From Heliocidaris tuberculata (Eukaryota > Echinodermata > Echinoidea > Camarodonta > Echinometridae): DNA of 64,000 bases. The notes below the pieces were generated by a model that was not told the DNA's origin, searched no databases, and saw only the letters and a list, made by a program, of their open reading frames with translations. Of the stretch, positions 35,601 to 48,528 are shown piece by piece. Made by a program: the position numbers and the translations under genes. Within the stretch, counting starts at the first letter, position 1; every line of letters starts with the position of its first letter. The stretch spans positions 23,653,988-23,717,987 of the forward strand of contig CM046837.1 in the NCBI GenBank assembly GCA_025618425.1. Reading direction: 5' to 3'.

Positions 35601-38350
35601 TGAAAAGTTTACCGGTGAGTACAACTATAATTACGCTTAAATTTCATAAATAGAATAACAATCATATGAGTTACTACCAAAGTGAGGGATATCCTGGAAT
35701 TTCTGTACATTTTGAAAGTACTTGAAAGTACTGTATGCTATAAAAATATGGGCAATCTGTTGTCAAACTTTCATTACATTTTCTATCGTTTTGAGCTTAT
35801 GTTTCAGCTCGATTGCCATTACCACCCCTGCCACTCTTGACAGCTTACCGGGTGTTTCGGGCGGGACCGTGTCATAAAATCAAATACATTACCAGACAAT
35901 TTCATCCCCATCAATGTCAATGACAGTGATCCAAACTAACTGTTGGAACACATAATTTCAAAACTTTGTCGGAAAAATATCTAATATGACTCTAATGTGA
36001 CATTAACATATTAACTAGGACCAGGTGGCTTGTCGAGATTAATTTAGTTTTTCAAGCTGTGGTGTGAAGATTTCAGCAGTTCACAAGTTCCATGATTTTG
36101 ATTTTATGTCTAAATTAGAGTAGAATGTAACTTAGACCTATCGTAGATCTGCATTTCAAATTTAGTTGATTAGGCCAAAATTCTTTGACAAATCGGTTAT
36201 CTAAGTTAGATGTAGACATAGAGTCTAGATCTAGTTAAGCTATAGATCTGACAGACCTAACAAGTTAGTCTGGAATAGATGTAGGCCTAGCCCTAGACCT
36301 CTGTTAAAGGTCTGTTAGATCTACTGAGGATTTGGGGGGGGGGGGGGGTTTATTTTTTTGTAGGGCCTATATATTATTGGTTATTTATATATTTATATAT
36401 ATTGGGGGGGGGGGGCATGCGAGGCCTAGCCAGTCATTGACGTAGGCCTAGGTCTTGTCTTGGCAAGTCCTAGAATCTACATAGATCTAGACTAGATCTG
36501 ATCTAGACTCCTACTCGGTGGTCTAACTCTAAGTCTAGATCTTTTCTAGATCTAGATCTAGATCTAGTCTAACGTACATGTAGATCTAATCGTAACAGTT
36601 AGACATAGTCCTAGACACTAGAGTCTAGGGCAAAGCACATTACTAGCCTAATGGAAGAAAGCCTGGTCAGTGATTGAATTATGAATGGGGGGGGGGGGGG
36701 TCCTGGTCTAGTTAGTCTTTACTCTAGTTCTGCCCGATTCAACTCATTGTAATGTTAAAATGAATAAACCTCTATAGTGTTGTCAGCTTTTAGCCAATTA
36801 AACTAAAAGTTAAAGTTTGATTGAATTTGAAAACGGACTTTAAGAGAAGTCGGGGCATGCATGTTTTTTTTTTTGTTTTTTTTTTTTTGTTTTTTGTTTT
36901 TGTTTTTTTGTTTTTTTGCTGTTTTTTTTACTTAGTGTAGCAGGGAAGGAAATCAAAATCAAATGGGCTAGTCATTTTCATTTTTAGGCAGGACCAAAAA
37001 AATTGTTGAAAGGTAATAAAGAGAATCACCATCAATTATCATTTTCATTTTTTTTTCTTTTTCAGATGGACATGAAATGAAGAATATGCAGACCTACCAA
37101 GTGTTTTGTTCTACATGTATCTACCCATCAACGCTACATCAACTACTACCACTAATTATTGGAGATGACGGATGAAATGCAATGTAAATCTGCTAAGATG
37201 CCACTTTATTTTCATTTCCCTGATTGCATGACAGGTATGGTAGTTTTAGATCTAGAGCTCTATTCTTGGAAATCAATTAAAGTGGCAGCTCCATGGTTAT
37301 TTCAATGGGAATGTTAAGATCCAGTTGAGGAGTTACAGATTTTAAAGATGGAATGATAGATTGAGCTAATACTTATAGTATCAAGGATAGATGTATGTTA
37401 TCCGAAGTATATAATAAATATAAGAGGGTTTTTAAAAAAAATGTGTTTTTTTTTTGAATGTGTTGACAAGTAAATACATTATGTTATTTCCTTTGAGAGT
37501 GTTCTTCAACCCTTTTCAATAATGCATGTACACAAACAATAGCAAGTAGAATATCAAATGAAAAAAAAATTATGTACTTAAATTTATTTTGAAATATTTC
37601 TGAAGAAAGACATTACAATTTCAGATAGAATCTGTGAAAGGAATCTATTTCTTACTTGTATTCTCTTTGAGAATCAATGAGGCCAGCATGAATGGAGTAT
37701 AAATACTTATTATGTGATGTATGAACTATTTCATTTTTCCAGGATGATGCTTCTCTTCTTCAGTAACAATAGATGCTGAAGGCATATATCCCACTTTGAG
37801 TAAAGACAATTCAGAGAGGAAGAAAGAACTACCGACTTGCTGAAGTTAAGAGAGGTAGGCTCAGCTGTATGAATAAGTTTCTTTGTGCACACTCCCGCAG
37901 CTGAGGTACTAAAGGATGTCCTTGGTTCATTCACAAAGATAGATTTTGTAAAGGGGGGAGGGCACAAATCTCATCAGAAGAAGAAAAAAAGGGGGGTTGT
38001 CAGATTTGTTGGGTCCAGTTTTCCTTCAAAATTCTCTGACAAGCAAAAAAAAAAAAGAAAAAAAAAAAAAAGAAGCTTATTATTTCAAGGGGGGGGGGGG
38101 GCACAATTTTAAAAAGAGAGGGCACAATGTACACTGCTCTTTGAAAAGGGAGGAGGCCGGAAGTGCCCCCCCCCCCCCCAAACTGCCACTGTGTTCATTG
38201 ATTTGCATGTCATGTGATTTCAACGTGATTAATTCCATTCTTTTCTCATTTCATTCAACAGACATGCATGGAGTTCAACTTGACCTCTTCATCTTTGATG
38301 GCTGCTACAACAGATCAAATCCTTCGTATTCCGGAGAGTCTGAAGTGTAA
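35590..38350 (+). ncRNA. Possible spliced non-coding transcript divergent from the ZC3H12-like gene
   Basis: A chain of good splice signals on the plus strand: donor at 35615; acceptor after a T-rich tract at 37065 and donor ACAG|GTATGG at 37235; acceptor TTTTTCCAG at 37742 and donor AGAG|GTAGGC at 37855; acceptor CATTCAACAG at 38261. This implies exons about 35590-35614, 37066-37234, 37743-37854 and 38262 onward. The spliced product has no long reading frame (the best start in exon 2 gives about 24 codons). The end is not identified. Inferred from signals only. Confidence 0.3.
36220..36600. repeat. Cryptic TAGATC/TCTAGA simple repeat
   Basis: Many scattered AGATCTAG and TCTAGATC words, densest at 36537-36563 where four units are nearly in tandem. 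G runs of 12-15 bases lie inside or close by (36334-36348, 36404-36415, 36687-36700). Confidence 0.7.
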
Positions 38351-41300
38351 CAAGCTCATTTAAGGGAAAAGGATACTGCATCTAAAGCTTTTCACATGCG
38401 GCACCTTCACCCACCCCTCCACATGTCACTTTATAAATTCTAAAACAGCCAATTCTTTCATGTAGATGTATTTAGCTCATTAGGCCTATTGAGTTGAGGG
38501 TTTCCTTTTCGAGATGGCCTAGGGACATTGCCTGGCCCCTAATGTTTATGATAATAATGATAATAATAATGATAACAATAGTAGAACAGTTCTTATATTT
38601 CGTATAATACCTTTGAAAAAGGTCTCAATGCACTGAGGAAAGGGTGAGAAAGAGAAACAAGTAGGAAACCTGCCGGAAATGTTATAATTATATTAATCAA
38701 TTGAATGAGTATGTTTTTAGTGCAGATTTGAATTGCCCTACTGTATTAGCTTGTCTTACATTACTGAAGTGATTGCCAGGCCCAATGAGGTAATGCTTTG
38801 ATCCATTGTGCATCTCATCAAATGTAAAAAAAAAAAAAATTAATCCCATGAACTGATCTTATATTATGATGATTAAAATTATCAATTTGGGAAAGTCTGT
38901 AATACTGTTTATATGATATAAAACTAAATGTAAAAAACAATCAGTATTGAGAAATAGAAAAAAACCAGGTTAGTTCATCTAGCTCTAGAGCCTTACATGT
39001 ATGTAGAGAAAATTAACATAACCATCTTTCATTTCCAAGTAAAATAATTATGCCCTTGGTATGTGTGGATCAAATTTCAACCAACAATCTTTAAGACTCT
39101 GAAATGTACATTAGTTGGTCATCGATTCAATGCAGACTTTGTGGTTTTGGAGTTTAAGGGCACTAGTGTAGCTGGGGGGGGGGGGGGGCAGAGTGGCAGA
39201 CTAACACCTGACAACTCTAGACGAAAAAAAAAAAGGTTATCGGGTTCATAAAAATTTCTCTGTGGTGGATTTAGGGAGGGAGGCAATTCCAGCCCGTGCC
39301 CCCTCCCCTTTTTGAAAGAACAGTAAACATTGTGCCCCTCCTTTTTTTTTTAAATTTTTTTATTGTGCCACCTTTTAGAACTTCTTTTGTTTGTTTGTCA
39401 GAGAATTATGGAGGAAAACTGGACCCCATGAAATCATGAAATCAACCCCCCCCCCACTGAGCGACTTTTGGAGGGCTTGCTACAAGAAAAAAATACGAAT
39501 CTCCCTTCAAGCAGTTCCCTAAAGTTGACTGACCTGCATTTATGTGCCCTTCCCCCCCCCCCCAGAAAATCTTGCATACTGCACTGAGTTAGGGTAAATT
39601 TGTTATGAAAAATCCTGATGATTTCATCAGGATTTTCAAGTATTCTATGTTGCATAAGTCATCACTTTATAAACTCCCCGAAGTATAACAGGAACCTATA
39701 ATGTGTTCAAAAATTCCAAATAAATCAACAAATGCAATAAGATTTAAAGATGTAATACTTCCATGTAGCAGGTGAGGTCATTTGATTTTAATAATTCATT
39801 TGTGATGAAAATGTACTTTTTGTTAGTAATATAAAGTATATGTTTGAAGTTTTCGTGTAGGGCATTATATGATTTATTTCTATAAAAGTTTAGAATAATA
39901 CTTATAGGGCCCTTTCATATAAGTAGAACAAATGCATTATAAATATACGTTGTGTTAAAAATAGTGGATGATGGAATACACAATTGAAAAAATGACATAG
40001 ATGCAAAAAAAAGATGCAAAAAACTTTAGGTAAAACAACAATCGGTTTGTGATCGAAGATAACATGTAGAGAAATAATCAAGCAGAAGGTGAGCAAATCT
40101 GTTTTAGATCCCTGATCGACTGGGCATCATAATTGCAGATTTCATCACATAAACTGCAAACATGGTAAATTACATTATTGTGAAAAGCTATGCAATTAAA
40201 ATATGTTTTATGAATATTCAACTAGCAGTAATCCAATAGTACATGTATTTCTTTTCTTTTTTTTTTTTTCAATGAATCAAATCTAACTGCAGATAGAGTG
40301 ATGAAACAGGACGTGAGGGAGAAATAGTGTGTGAGAGAGAAAGAGAAAGAGAGAGAGAGAGTTAAGAGATAATGAGAGAGATAACTTGTGAGATGATATA
40401 ATGAGAAAAGCAACGATGTGAGATAGTGAGAGAGATGGGAAGAAAAAGGGGAAAAGAAAGTTTCCAATATTTCTGCCCCCCCCCCTTACCCCATGAGTAA
40501 GTGATTCTTTTTAAGAGGGGGGGGGGGGGGGGGAAGAGAGCTGGTAAGTCTGGCCCTAGGGGTGGGGCCGGGAGTTCAATTCCAAGTTTGCTAAAGAAAA
40601 AAAATCAACAACAAAAAAGAAAAATAATTACATTTTTTTTTTAATTACTGTCGGAAGTTCCCACATATGGATTCGTTACTTGTGACACAGCTTAACCAAG
40701 TTTGATTTCATATTTATTTTTCAACAGTGAATTGAAGTACGGCACGTAGCTTCTCACTGTTTATCATTTCAATTGTATTGTTGATTATTATAATTAATCA
40801 AAAATGGAAGGCACTGATTGGCCAATACTGGTAAGTCGTCAAAATCCATATCATGAATACATTAACATACATGAATAAATTAAGTGTACTTGACCTCTCT
40901 CAATGCGCATGCTCGGCGCTGACCCGCGTTTTTGTTTCTGTTGCATGAAGAGCATGTACGGATGTTGGGAGCATCTTAAGAAATGAATAATTCATAGTAT
41001 GTTAATGGAGGCTTCGGGCGCGTTCAAATCGTGTTCAAATGTCTCTGACAAAATGGCGGAGCTTTAGGGGCCTGGGTATAGCATGTATAGTATGATCTTG
41101 TGTGGTATGATCGTGGCGTACGTGGAGCAGCTGTATTTATCTGAACAAGAGAGGGCGAAAATACTGTTTTGCAAAGAGATTCAATCATACACTTACAAGT
41201 TTACGCAGCCCAAAGCCAAACTGAGTTCCAAAGAGTGTCTTGCTTTCTTGATTAAATTAATTAGATTTAAATAATTTCAAAAAGCATTAAAAAGGTAGAA

Positions 41301-41416
41301 TAAACTGAAGAAAATCTAAAAGCCATGATCCTTCCATAACTTTATTAGCCTTTAGTACGGTGCAGTTAATAAATAAATTTTGGGATGTCTACAAAAAAAG
41401 GCTATCCCCAATAATA
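38351..41416. other. Intergenic stretch without recognisable genes
   Basis: AT-rich, with an AT/G triplet tract at 38548-38580. G or C runs lie at 39174-39188, 39552-39563 and 40517-40533, and GA-rich sequence at about 40330-40440. A YY1-like AAAATGGCGGAG word is at 41050-41061, where the ATG opens only four codons. An NRF1-like GCGCATGC is near 40906. Confidence 0.5.
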
Positions 41417-42100
41417 GGGTGTCTGAAGTCACACTGAAAAGTGTCAGCTTAAAAATGTGCTGATTCAGGGGGAAAATGGCACAATTTGGGGGGAAAATTC
41501 ATCCTGTTATTAAAATGTGATCTGAATTAATTTTTATCTCATATTTGGAATGTATGGAAAAAGAAAATCCTGGTCATTCTTTTGACACTAAGGACAAGTT
41601 TTTAGGCTCACTAGAAAATAAAAATAAGAGATAAATTGCAAACCCTTATATTTGTGTGTATTCAGATTGCCATTTCCCCATGCGTTTCCTATGGGAAACT
41701 GAAATTTCTCTTTTACACAAATTTTGTCATTTTTTCGCTATTTTGCACTGTGATCTGATATTCAGACCTTGAAAAAATTCATACCATCAGAAATATTGTA
41801 AAATTTCCTATCTGGTCATGTAAGGGACAAGTTTTTGACATTATGTATAAAGTCGTAACAGGTCTCGGAAGCTCAAAATTTGCATTTGTGTGTGTCCCAT
41901 TTCTTAACTACATAGCCTATGGCAGGAAAAAGCTGAAAAAGGTCTGATTTCATTTTCTCATTTTGCAGTAATTAACTGGAATTTTTCATGAAATATCATA
42001 TTTCTGTAAGTTTTTGATGGTTATTATTTTTCAAATCCAGAAAGAAAATTTAATATCATTTTGAAATAAATGAAATAATTTTTTTTTTCTGCAGACACCC
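41417..42100. mobile_element. Possible short DNA transposon (GGGTGTCTG inverted ends, TA flanks)
   Basis: GGGTGTCTG at 41417 and CAGACACCC ending at 42100 are exact inverse copies, each directly flanked by TA. The 684-bp interior is AT-rich and non-coding. The short repeat could arise by chance. Confidence 0.4.
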
Positions 42101-42597
42101 TACCAATAACATTCTTTTAAAATTACAGTAAGTCACCATATTTCATGTTATATCCGTCATGAAAAAAAATATGCGCAATTGATTGGCCCCATGCGCGTCA
42201 TGTGACAAAATACAATTCCCACTAGCCTCATGCAAATGAGCAAAGTGCCATGGAGGGTAACATCTGACGTCACGATACGTGAATAGTAGTACTATTCACG
42301 GATACTATATACGGCGTATGACATCACCCACGAAAAGTGCGTACTACATTGTGACGACATTCATTTGTGCGTATCTATTGTTTTAGCCACCGGCGCGTGA
42401 TGATGTTATCATTACGCGTTTGATATCCGCGCAAATTCATCCCTCCTTCAAAACTGCTTTTGTACGTATGTGTGTGGTCTACCATAGGCCTATACGGTGC
42501 AGATGATCATAAGTAAGTAGATGAGAAGATTTAGGCTTTTGTTCAAGATGACGGATATAAACCAAATACATACTGCCTACATTCGAGTCACTGGCTA

Positions 42598-42689
42598 AAA
42601 TATGGTACCCTCGGTGACGACCATTTTCCTTCGGGGCTGCGCCCCTCATGAAAATAGTCGTGGTTCACTTCACCTCGGGGACCATATTT
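42598..42689. repeat. Short palindromic element
   Basis: AAATATGGTACCCTCGGTGA at the left pairs with CACCTCGGGGACCATATTT at the right. Inside, a CATTTTC...GAAAATAG pair surrounds a GGGGCTGCGCCCC hairpin. Probably a small MITE-like unit. Confidence 0.65.
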
Positions 42690-44770
42690 CCAACAAGACC
42701 CTCTCATGCCAGTATACATGTATATTTGTATACTGTCTGGTGCCCTAAGGCCACACCCGTTGAAATATCCTGGATGTACCATTGGTGCGTACGTTGTTTC
42801 CCAAAATTCACACCTCGCCTTTCCAAGAATTTGATTGCAAAATGGAGGGAAGTGGTGTTTTCGCCACACAAAGGCAATGTCATTCTCTTTATTGACATTT
42901 CTAATACATGTACGGATTTCAGTGGATTGGGGGGGGGGGGGGGGGAGGGTGGGGGTAACAATCATATTTTTATTCCATTGTATACCTTTGCTTTTATTTT
43001 ATTCATTTTTGGGCGGTCGATTGTTAGACATGCCATAAAAAATCAATATATGCAGAATTTTACATGAAAACAAACTTTGCTGAGGATTTTTTTTTCTTGG
43101 CATAAAACCCCTCTCCGCTTTCCCCTTGAGTCTCAGGAAAATTAATTATTATTATTATTATTTTTGTTGTTGCTTTGTTTTGCAAATCAAGAACAAAATA
43201 TTCATAACTCAATGACTGGACCGTTTCGGTGGACATTTTACTATCCAATTCAAAGACGTATCCAAAAGTTCATTAACAGGGAAGGTATAACCTGCTATAG
43301 TAGAATATTGGGGGGGGGGGGTATCAGCATAATCAGGGCAGCTCCATTGCTTCAGACCCTTCTCAAGCTGTATTTATTTTTTAATAGGGGAGGGGCGTAT
43401 ATGGCGTACACTGCACCATACATATACGGGTACAGGGTGGGGACCATGCAGGTGGGGACAGATTCCTCCCCTATTATTTGTTTCAGTATATATTTCTCGG
43501 TATAATAAGAGTTTCACCGGTACCGTATACAAACCAATCACCTCTGTCTGTGTCCATGTCGGCATTGTTGCGGATCTATATATGTTACGAATTTATGCAT
43601 ATTGATAAGGTTGTTAAGTTTATGCACGCATGTGCAGTACGATGGACCGAGGATTAAAGACAAGAAATCAAGGTAATTTTTCAGTGTTTTTTTGAGTGAT
43701 TTTTTTGTTAATTTATGTGGTGATTATGAAATGAATCGTGGTGTGAGACTGTATAAGTTATTTTGACACCCCTGCACACCATAACAAAATGTACAAATTA
43801 GCAGTGACGAACGTCAGAAGTAAGCCTATATTTCAGTGGTCGGAGTATGATTGCATTACAGACCGGCTCTAATACATAATTTATCAATAACAAAATTCAT
43901 ATAATGTGATTTAATATCACTTTATTATTGAACTCATTGTTTTTATAGGACTACAAGAAAAAGAGTCTATACAGTACTGTACAACCGACACACGCCACCT
44001 TTCAAACATAATCTGGCACTCTTTTTCTCAGGCACACAAAAATTGCTTTGTAAGATTTTCTTTTATAATAACAGGTTTTTGTTTTACCGAATCCTGGATC
44101 CGCCCTGATTGTAGTGATAACACAAAACGTTTAAGAGTAAAATCAATGAAATCAGCGTGTTTCCTCGTATAAAGCTCATTATTTCCCCCAAACAAAGGGT
44201 TTTCTCAACTTCAGGTATAAGTTTGCTTATTCATAAAATTCTTAATGGTTTGTTATTCCGAAATGCAAGTTAGGTTTGTCATCGGAAAAGGCAAACGGAT
44301 TCCTTTTTATCCTGATAAAATACGGAATAAAAAGGTGTGAGTGAAGTCCAAAAAACAATCCTCCGACCCATCCGTTTGCAATTCCTAGAATTACCTATAT
44401 ACCTCACTTTATTTTCTGATCAACGTGTACCCGAAAGATAATGAACCATGTATTCCTTTCCTCGAATGATAATTTATAATTAAAAAATGCTTTTAAAAAG
44501 AAGAAGAGTAGACTAGATCTCCAAAGCGCGGTAGGCCTTTGGCTTGTATATTCTGGTAACCATGGTTTTTTCTGATAACGCGGTCAAGAGATAACACTGG
44601 CATGACTGGTGGATAGCATCCACTGATCTCTACGGGAAGATCAGTGATAGCATCACAATATTATTAATGTGGACCCCTTCTGGAGGTGATCTGACGTTTA
44701 CGCCCCGGCGCGCGCGACAGTCAGTCCGGGTTTTATTTCCTCAAGGTATAACCCGCTTGAGGGGGCACTT
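42690..44770. other. Intergenic stretch without recognisable genes
   Basis: G runs lie at 42929-42945 and 43310-43321. Copies of the CTGGATCCGCC-type short repeat appear near 44090-44110. A partial inverted repeat around CACTGATCTCTACGG lies at 44620-44655. No coding signal. Confidence 0.5.
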
Positions 44771-46493
44771 GTTTTTCCGAAGGTTCGTATTTCCGAAGGT
44801 TCATAATTCCGAAACAGAAATTTCCCATGCCTGGGGGTTCATAATTCCGAAAATGAAAAAAGGTTCACAATTCCGAACATTTGTTGCATTATTCATAAGC
44901 TTCGTTATTCCGAAGGTTCGTTTATCCGAAGGTTCATAATTCCGAAAATAAATTAGGGTTCATATTTCCGAAGGTTCATAATTCCGAAAATGAAAAAGGG
45001 TTTGAAATTCCGAAAACGAAATAGGGTTCGTAATTCCGAAAATGAAATAGGGTCCGTAATTCTGAAAATGAAATAGGGTTCGTAATTCCGAAAATGAAAA
45101 AGGGTTCATAATTCCGAAAATGAAATAAGGTACCTAAAAAGGAGGGAGGGGGGGGGGGAACCAAAATGACTGAGCAGCCCCCCCCTCCATATCAAGGGTT
45201 AAAAAAAAAAGGGAGAGAGATAAAAGAGGGGAAAAAACAAACTATTACTGAATAAGAACCAGTGAATTATCTGGCGGCCGCAGGATAATTCTTTCACCTT
45301 CTATCTTTCCTTATGTTATTCTTTTTTTTTGGTGTTAATTCTTCCATCATTATTTTCCTCTTTCTATCTTTCCTTATGTTATTCTATGTTTTCATTCTTC
45401 TATCATTTCCTCTTTCTATCTTCATTATGTTATTCTTTGTTTAAGTTTCTTTTATCTTCTTCTCTTTCTATCTTTCCTTCTGTTATTCTTTGTTATTATT
45501 CTATCATTTTCTCTATCTACATTCATTATGTTATGAATAGAAAACGATAGGATAAAAACAAAAAATAACAAAAAGGAAAGATAGAAACAGAGGAAGATAG
45601 AAGGATAAAAACAAAGGATAACATAAGGAAAGTTAGAGAGAAAGGATGATGGAAGGAAAACAACATAACATTGGTGGCCGCTAGATAAGTATTTGGGCCT
45701 CCAGATAATTTCTTTGGCAATGTTATGTTGTTTTCCTTCCATCATCTTTTCTCTGCATGTAACTCTCCTATTTTTAACATAATGAACATAGACAGAGAAT
45801 GAAAGAATAAAAACAAAGAATAACATAAGGAAAGATAGAAAGAGAAGAAGATACATGAAACTTAAACAAACAATAACATAATGAAGATAGAAAGAGGAAA
45901 ATAATGATGGAAGAATAAAAAAAAGAATAACATAAGGAAAGATAGAAGGCAAAGATGAAAGAATAAAACAAAGAATAACATAAGGAAAGATAGAATTATC
46001 CGGCGACCGCCAGATTCTTCACTGGTTCTTATTCTGTAATAGTTTTCTTCTATCTCTCTCCCTTTTTTTTGACCCTTAATTGATATGGAGGGGGGGGGGG
46101 GGGGTTGCTCAGTCGTTTTTGTCCCCCCTCCCCCCGCCTCTCGCCTTTTTAGGTACCTTATTTCATTTTCGGAATTACGAACCCTATGTCATTTTCGGAA
46201 TTATGAACCCTATTTCATTTTCGGAATTACGAACCCTATTTCATTTTCGGAATTACGAATCCTATTTCATTTTCGGAATTACGAACTCTATTTCATTTGC
46301 GAAATTACGAACCCTATTTCATTTTCGGAAGTACAAACCTTCGGAATTATGAACCCTCTTTCATTTTCGGAAAAACGAACCTTCGGAATTACGGACCTTC
46401 GGAGTAACGAGCCTATAGTCGGAATTACGAACCGTCGGAATAACGAACCTATCGGAATTATGAACCTTCGGAAATACGAACCTTCGGAAAAAC
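44771..46493. mobile_element. 1.7-kb foldback element with minisatellite arms
   Basis: The left arm starts GTTTTTCCGAAGGTTCGTAT (44771) and the right arm ends with its reverse complement at 46493. Each arm then holds 24-27-bp tandem units of the form GTTCATAATTCCGAAAATGA (about 44795-45125, and inverted at 46155-46480; one run on the right has seven units of about 25 bp). Further in come inverted TAGGTACCT-like ends, G/C runs and GGCGGCCGC...ATAATT boxes. Then alternating pyrimidine and purine tracts of CTATCTTTCCTTATGTTATT units follow, with an exact inner inverted repeat near 45641-45673/45717-45749. No protein is encoded and no target duplication was found. Confidence 0.85.
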
Positions 46494-46515
46494 TACATGT
46501 AACCATAGGCTTATA

Positions 46516-46575
46516 TAGGGTTAGTGTTGAGTGGGGTTTTAGGTTAGGATCAGGGTCAGGGTTAGGGTTAGGTGA
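46516..46575 (+). repeat. Degenerate telomere-like TTAGGG repeats
   Basis: ATAGGGTTAG, TTAGGTTAGG and CAGGGTTAGGGTTAGG words, starting about 20 bp beyond the foldback end at 46493. Interstitial. Confidence 0.65.
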
Positions 46576-46914
46576 GTAGGTTATAGGTGTTTGGTCAAGG
46601 ATTTATTGCAATCCAAAATCCACAAAAGATCAGAATCGAAAAAAAGATGTTACATTAGTTACTATCTTTATTCTTATGTTTACAAACTTCTCAGTATATG
46701 ACATGAAATCGAAAGCAATATCAGTTTCAAGTGTCAAACATTACATATAATAGTTAAATTAGCAAAGACTTACAATTTCTCACTGGGAACTCCTAATCCA
46801 CAGAATATTAATTCAAGGTATGAGTCCAGAATGTTCTTGAAGTGTAGAGTAAGTTGACTGCTAATCCAGAAGATCAAGCCGAAGAATGTCCAAGGTATAA
46901 TTCAGGAAATCATC

Positions 46915-47022
46915 GATGCCGATGACGATGTCGAAGACGATGTCGATAATGATACCGAATACGATGTCAAGGACGATGTCTAAGACGAAGTCCAAGATGA
47001 GGTCCAAGACGATCTCCAAAGG
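46915..47022 (+). repeat. Nine 12-bp tandem repeats, GATGTCGAAGAC-like
   Basis: Consecutive 12-mers such as GATGCCGATGAC, GATGTCGAAGAC and GATGTCAAGGAC. In frame they would read Asp-Val-Glu-Asp-like, but unit 6 contains a stop. No surrounding gene is seen; it may be a decayed acidic coding repeat or simply a minisatellite. Confidence 0.85.
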
Positions 47023-47760
47023 TTGATATCAATATAATCAATATCAGATGGTGATAACTGATAATTTACGCAATATAATTGTAAGCTCCATGATGCTAGT
47101 CAGGGTATACATTCTGATCCTATATGTGCAAGTTCCCAGCTTATATACAATCTCAACCCTTAACTAGCATTTTCTACCTTCAACTACAATAATCATGATA
47201 GTTTGGAAATCTCTGATAAGTTCTACATAGTTCTAGTTGTAAGAAACAAAAGGGGATTCCAATGAGCTATTTATAGACTCATTGCAATGTTATACACTCT
47301 TACTATATAAGAAGTTCATGCAAAGGTCAAGATAACAGATTACATACATGTGATTACATTGTTATCATACATCATACATAATGATCTAGAGTGTTCTTCC
47401 TCTACTGGAAATGCTGGATGTGCATTATTTACTATGTAATTGATGATTCTTTCAGTGAGTACATTCACTTTTCACATCATATGAATAATGATTTTCTTCT
47501 AGAAATTTCTGTTTATAAATACATAAAGAAAACTGAAAAATAACTTCCTTCCAGAAGATTCTTCAGTTATATAACAGGTTGAAATTAGGAATACGGTTAA
47601 TATGGGAAATTGACAACTGAGCATTAATGTGGCAGCAGCATACTGTGTCGTACAATTATTCTTTATAAAAGACGAATCATTGCCTTTTGCAGTGGCGTAT
47701 ACGGGGGAGGGAGCTCAACCCCCCCCCCCCCCCCACGAAAGGCGAAAAAGGTCGAGATAG
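47023..47760. other. Intergenic stretch
   Basis: Nothing recognised apart from a C16 run at 47719-47734 preceded by GCAGTGGCGTATACGGGGG, a dispersed short-repeat end. Confidence 0.5.
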
Positions 47761-47764
47761 ACAG

Positions 47765-47845
47765 TAGAGAGAACGAGAGTGAGAGAGAGAAAACGAGAGA
47801 ATATTGTGAGAAAGAAAGAGAGAGATGAGAGAAAGAGAGAGAAAG

Positions 47846-47889
<44 letters not shown>

Positions 47890-47905
47890 AGAGAGAGAGA
47901 GGGTG
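47765..47905. repeat. (GA)n / GAGAAA microsatellite
   Basis: Interrupted purine repeat; frames across it are Ser-Leu artefacts. Confidence 0.9.
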
Positions 47906-48528
47906 GTGGAGGACGGAGGGAAATGACAACATGAAAGGTAGATGATTCCACACCCTCCCGTTACTCTATTATGGCTTTGTCCTCTCGTATATCATCCGTC
48001 TATATTATGTAGTATACCAGGTGCTCCCCCTCCCTATGCAAAGAGATTCGATACATGCACAGTTTGCCCTCCGATCCCCATCAGAGGGCATACTGGTATG
48101 ATCGAACCTCTTTGGCCCCATGCCCATGACCAGAGCGATACATACATAGCTCTGCCCATGACACCACTCTACTATCTTCAAAAGAGGTCACTCTGATATC
48201 TGGTTGATAGGAGAGAAACACATCAGTACATGAAGGTTTTCAGGTTTACCTTTTAGTGGATAAGAAAGTTATGATTCTTTGAAGTCGTAATAAATCAAAC
48301 ACACGCTGCATGGCACCGTTATGACTTCTTTTGTAAGCAGCGGTTTGGGATTTAGTACTGAGAGAAGAAATATCAATTTTCTTAAACTATGGTCACAACC
48401 CCGAAAAATAGCCTGCTCGGCGGCCGGGGACGAGTTTTTAGTCAATTCCGCCCGGGCACCGAGCGGCGGCCGCACTTGCACCGCTGGTTTTTAGGGCATC
48501 GCTCGGTCGCCGCTGAAGGTTTAGTACT

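Noticed and set aside
41053..41067. ATG in an AAAATGGCGGAG context as a new gene start
   Set aside because: Stops after four codons; the word may be a YY1-like site but no transcript structure follows.
42588..42965. 125-codon minus-strand frame with a proline run
   Set aside because: The proline run is a translated G17 tract; the remainder has no domain and overlaps a palindromic element.
44795..46480. Regularly spaced repeats that could suggest a CRISPR array
   Set aside because: Units are directly adjacent and inverted between arms, with no unique spacers, in a eukaryotic genome.
46085..46579. 164-codon frame reading FHFRNYEPYFIFGI repeatedly
   Set aside because: It is the translated 25-bp minisatellite arm of the foldback element.
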